Source of the DNA: Oscillospiraceae bacterium
GTDB lineage: Bacteria > Bacillota > Clostridia > Oscillospirales > UBA929
Reading direction: 5' to 3'
DNA: 48,476 bases
Assembly (NCBI GenBank): GCA_031254195.1
Contig: JAIRUW010000025.1
Location: 1-48,476, forward strand
Positions 48,325 through 48,476 of the stretch are shown piece by piece. The notes under the pieces are model-generated. The model did not search any database. It was not told the DNA's origin and was given only the letters and a program-made list of their open reading frames with translations. The translations under genes and the position numbers were made by a program. Numbering within the stretch: position 1 is the first letter of the stretch; the number at the start of each line of letters is the position of its first letter.

Positions 48325-48476
48325 ATCAATCCCTCCCGCGCCTGTTGCAGATTGGTAAATACGCCGTCGGCGATCATTTGCGCCATCAGGTTCCCGATGG
48401 AGGTCGCCTCGGCGGGGCCGGCGCGGACGGTCTTGCCGGTGACCTTTGCCGTCAGGCTGTTTAGGAAGGTATCCGC
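48312..48476 (-). CDS. Rhamnulokinase-like FGGY kinase, C-terminus only
   Basis: Fifty-four codons continue past the window edge. The sequence ADTFLNSLTAKVTGKTVRAGPAEATSIGNLMAQMIADGVFTNLQQARE closely follows the C-terminal end of RhaB-type FGGY kinases ('LCQLTAD.TGRPV.AGP.EATAIGN...Q'). Such kinases phosphorylate L-rhamnulose or related ketoses. The TGA (48314-48312) overlaps the E2 start by 13 bp, so the 2-oxoacid dehydrogenase genes are co-transcribed with a sugar kinase. The exact sugar cannot be told from this fragment. Confidence 0.8.
   Translation of the reverse strand, partial: ADTFLNSLTAKVTGKTVRAGPAEATSIGNLMAQMIADGVFTNLQQAREGLIWQT

Overview
The window looks like chromosomal DNA of a Gram-positive, probably anaerobic and uncultivated member of the Clostridia. 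It is GC-rich overall, with AT-richer intergenic patches. The evidence is the gene content: SrtB-class sortase with a PPKTG-anchored protein, SipW-type signal peptidase, SLH-domain glycoside hydrolase, GerMN lipoprotein, a DacF-like carboxypeptidase, DegV, CheV/CheD, a one-piece E1 alpha-beta 2-oxoacid dehydrogenase, many GTG/TTG starts, strong AGGAGG ribosome sites and sigma-A promoters. No rRNA, tRNA, CRISPR array or transposase was found. The taxonomic call is inference.

Layout. 1-2281: the end of a SurA-N-like protein, then an Lsa-type ABC-F gene behind a four-codon leader peptide and an RBS-masking hairpin, then an internally deleted methyltransferase. 2274-9110 (minus): degV, an ABC-F/release-factor-1 fused reading frame, methyltransferase, dus, ECF sigma factor and zinc-finger anti-sigma factor. 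9167-13551 (minus): two probably decayed exported-protein genes, a GHL10-amidase cell-wall hydrolase and a small P-loop protein. 13659-18738: wecB and a membrane protein (plus) converge on tsaB, tsaE, a GNAT and dacF (minus). 18805-24025 (plus): ComEA-like protein, GrpB-family protein, two-component system, GerMN lipoprotein, metY. 24278-25483: two XRE regulators divergent from an unknown gene across an operator-rich spacer.

25475-33673 is the most unusual part. A minus-strand surface module encodes a DivIVA-like protein, SipW signal peptidase, a 54-residue mini-DivIVA-like protein, a CnaB stalk protein ending in PPKTG, an 82-residue protein, a BsaA/TasA-type SipW-dependent protein, a cysteine-rich Big2 protein and sortase B. 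Two promoters with a common 22-bp block and 19-bp spacers drive it, and a MerR-family gene sits divergently beside it. I infer a MerR-controlled machine for making and anchoring an extracellular fibre, perhaps positioned by the DivIVA-like proteins. After it come a GH5-SLH glycosidase (minus) and a c-di-GMP/chemotaxis operon (PilZ, HD-GYP, CheV, CheD; plus).

39100-48476 (minus) carries the end of a rhamnulokinase-like gene, E2, E3 and E1 of a 2-oxoacid dehydrogenase, a ChaN/EreA-like lipoprotein, a sorbose-1-phosphate-reductase-like dehydrogenase, a sorbitol-6-phosphate-dehydrogenase-like SDR and a PHP protein. This segment is riddled with small repeats: GTAGGGGCG-type palindromes and heptanucleotide arrays lie in frame inside E1, E2, E3 and possibly the sugar dehydrogenase, and supply stop codons or ribosome sites elsewhere. 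They resemble in principle the protein-inserted palindromic elements known from Rickettsia, and with the ABC-F/RF1 fusion and the surface module they are the main points for follow-up.
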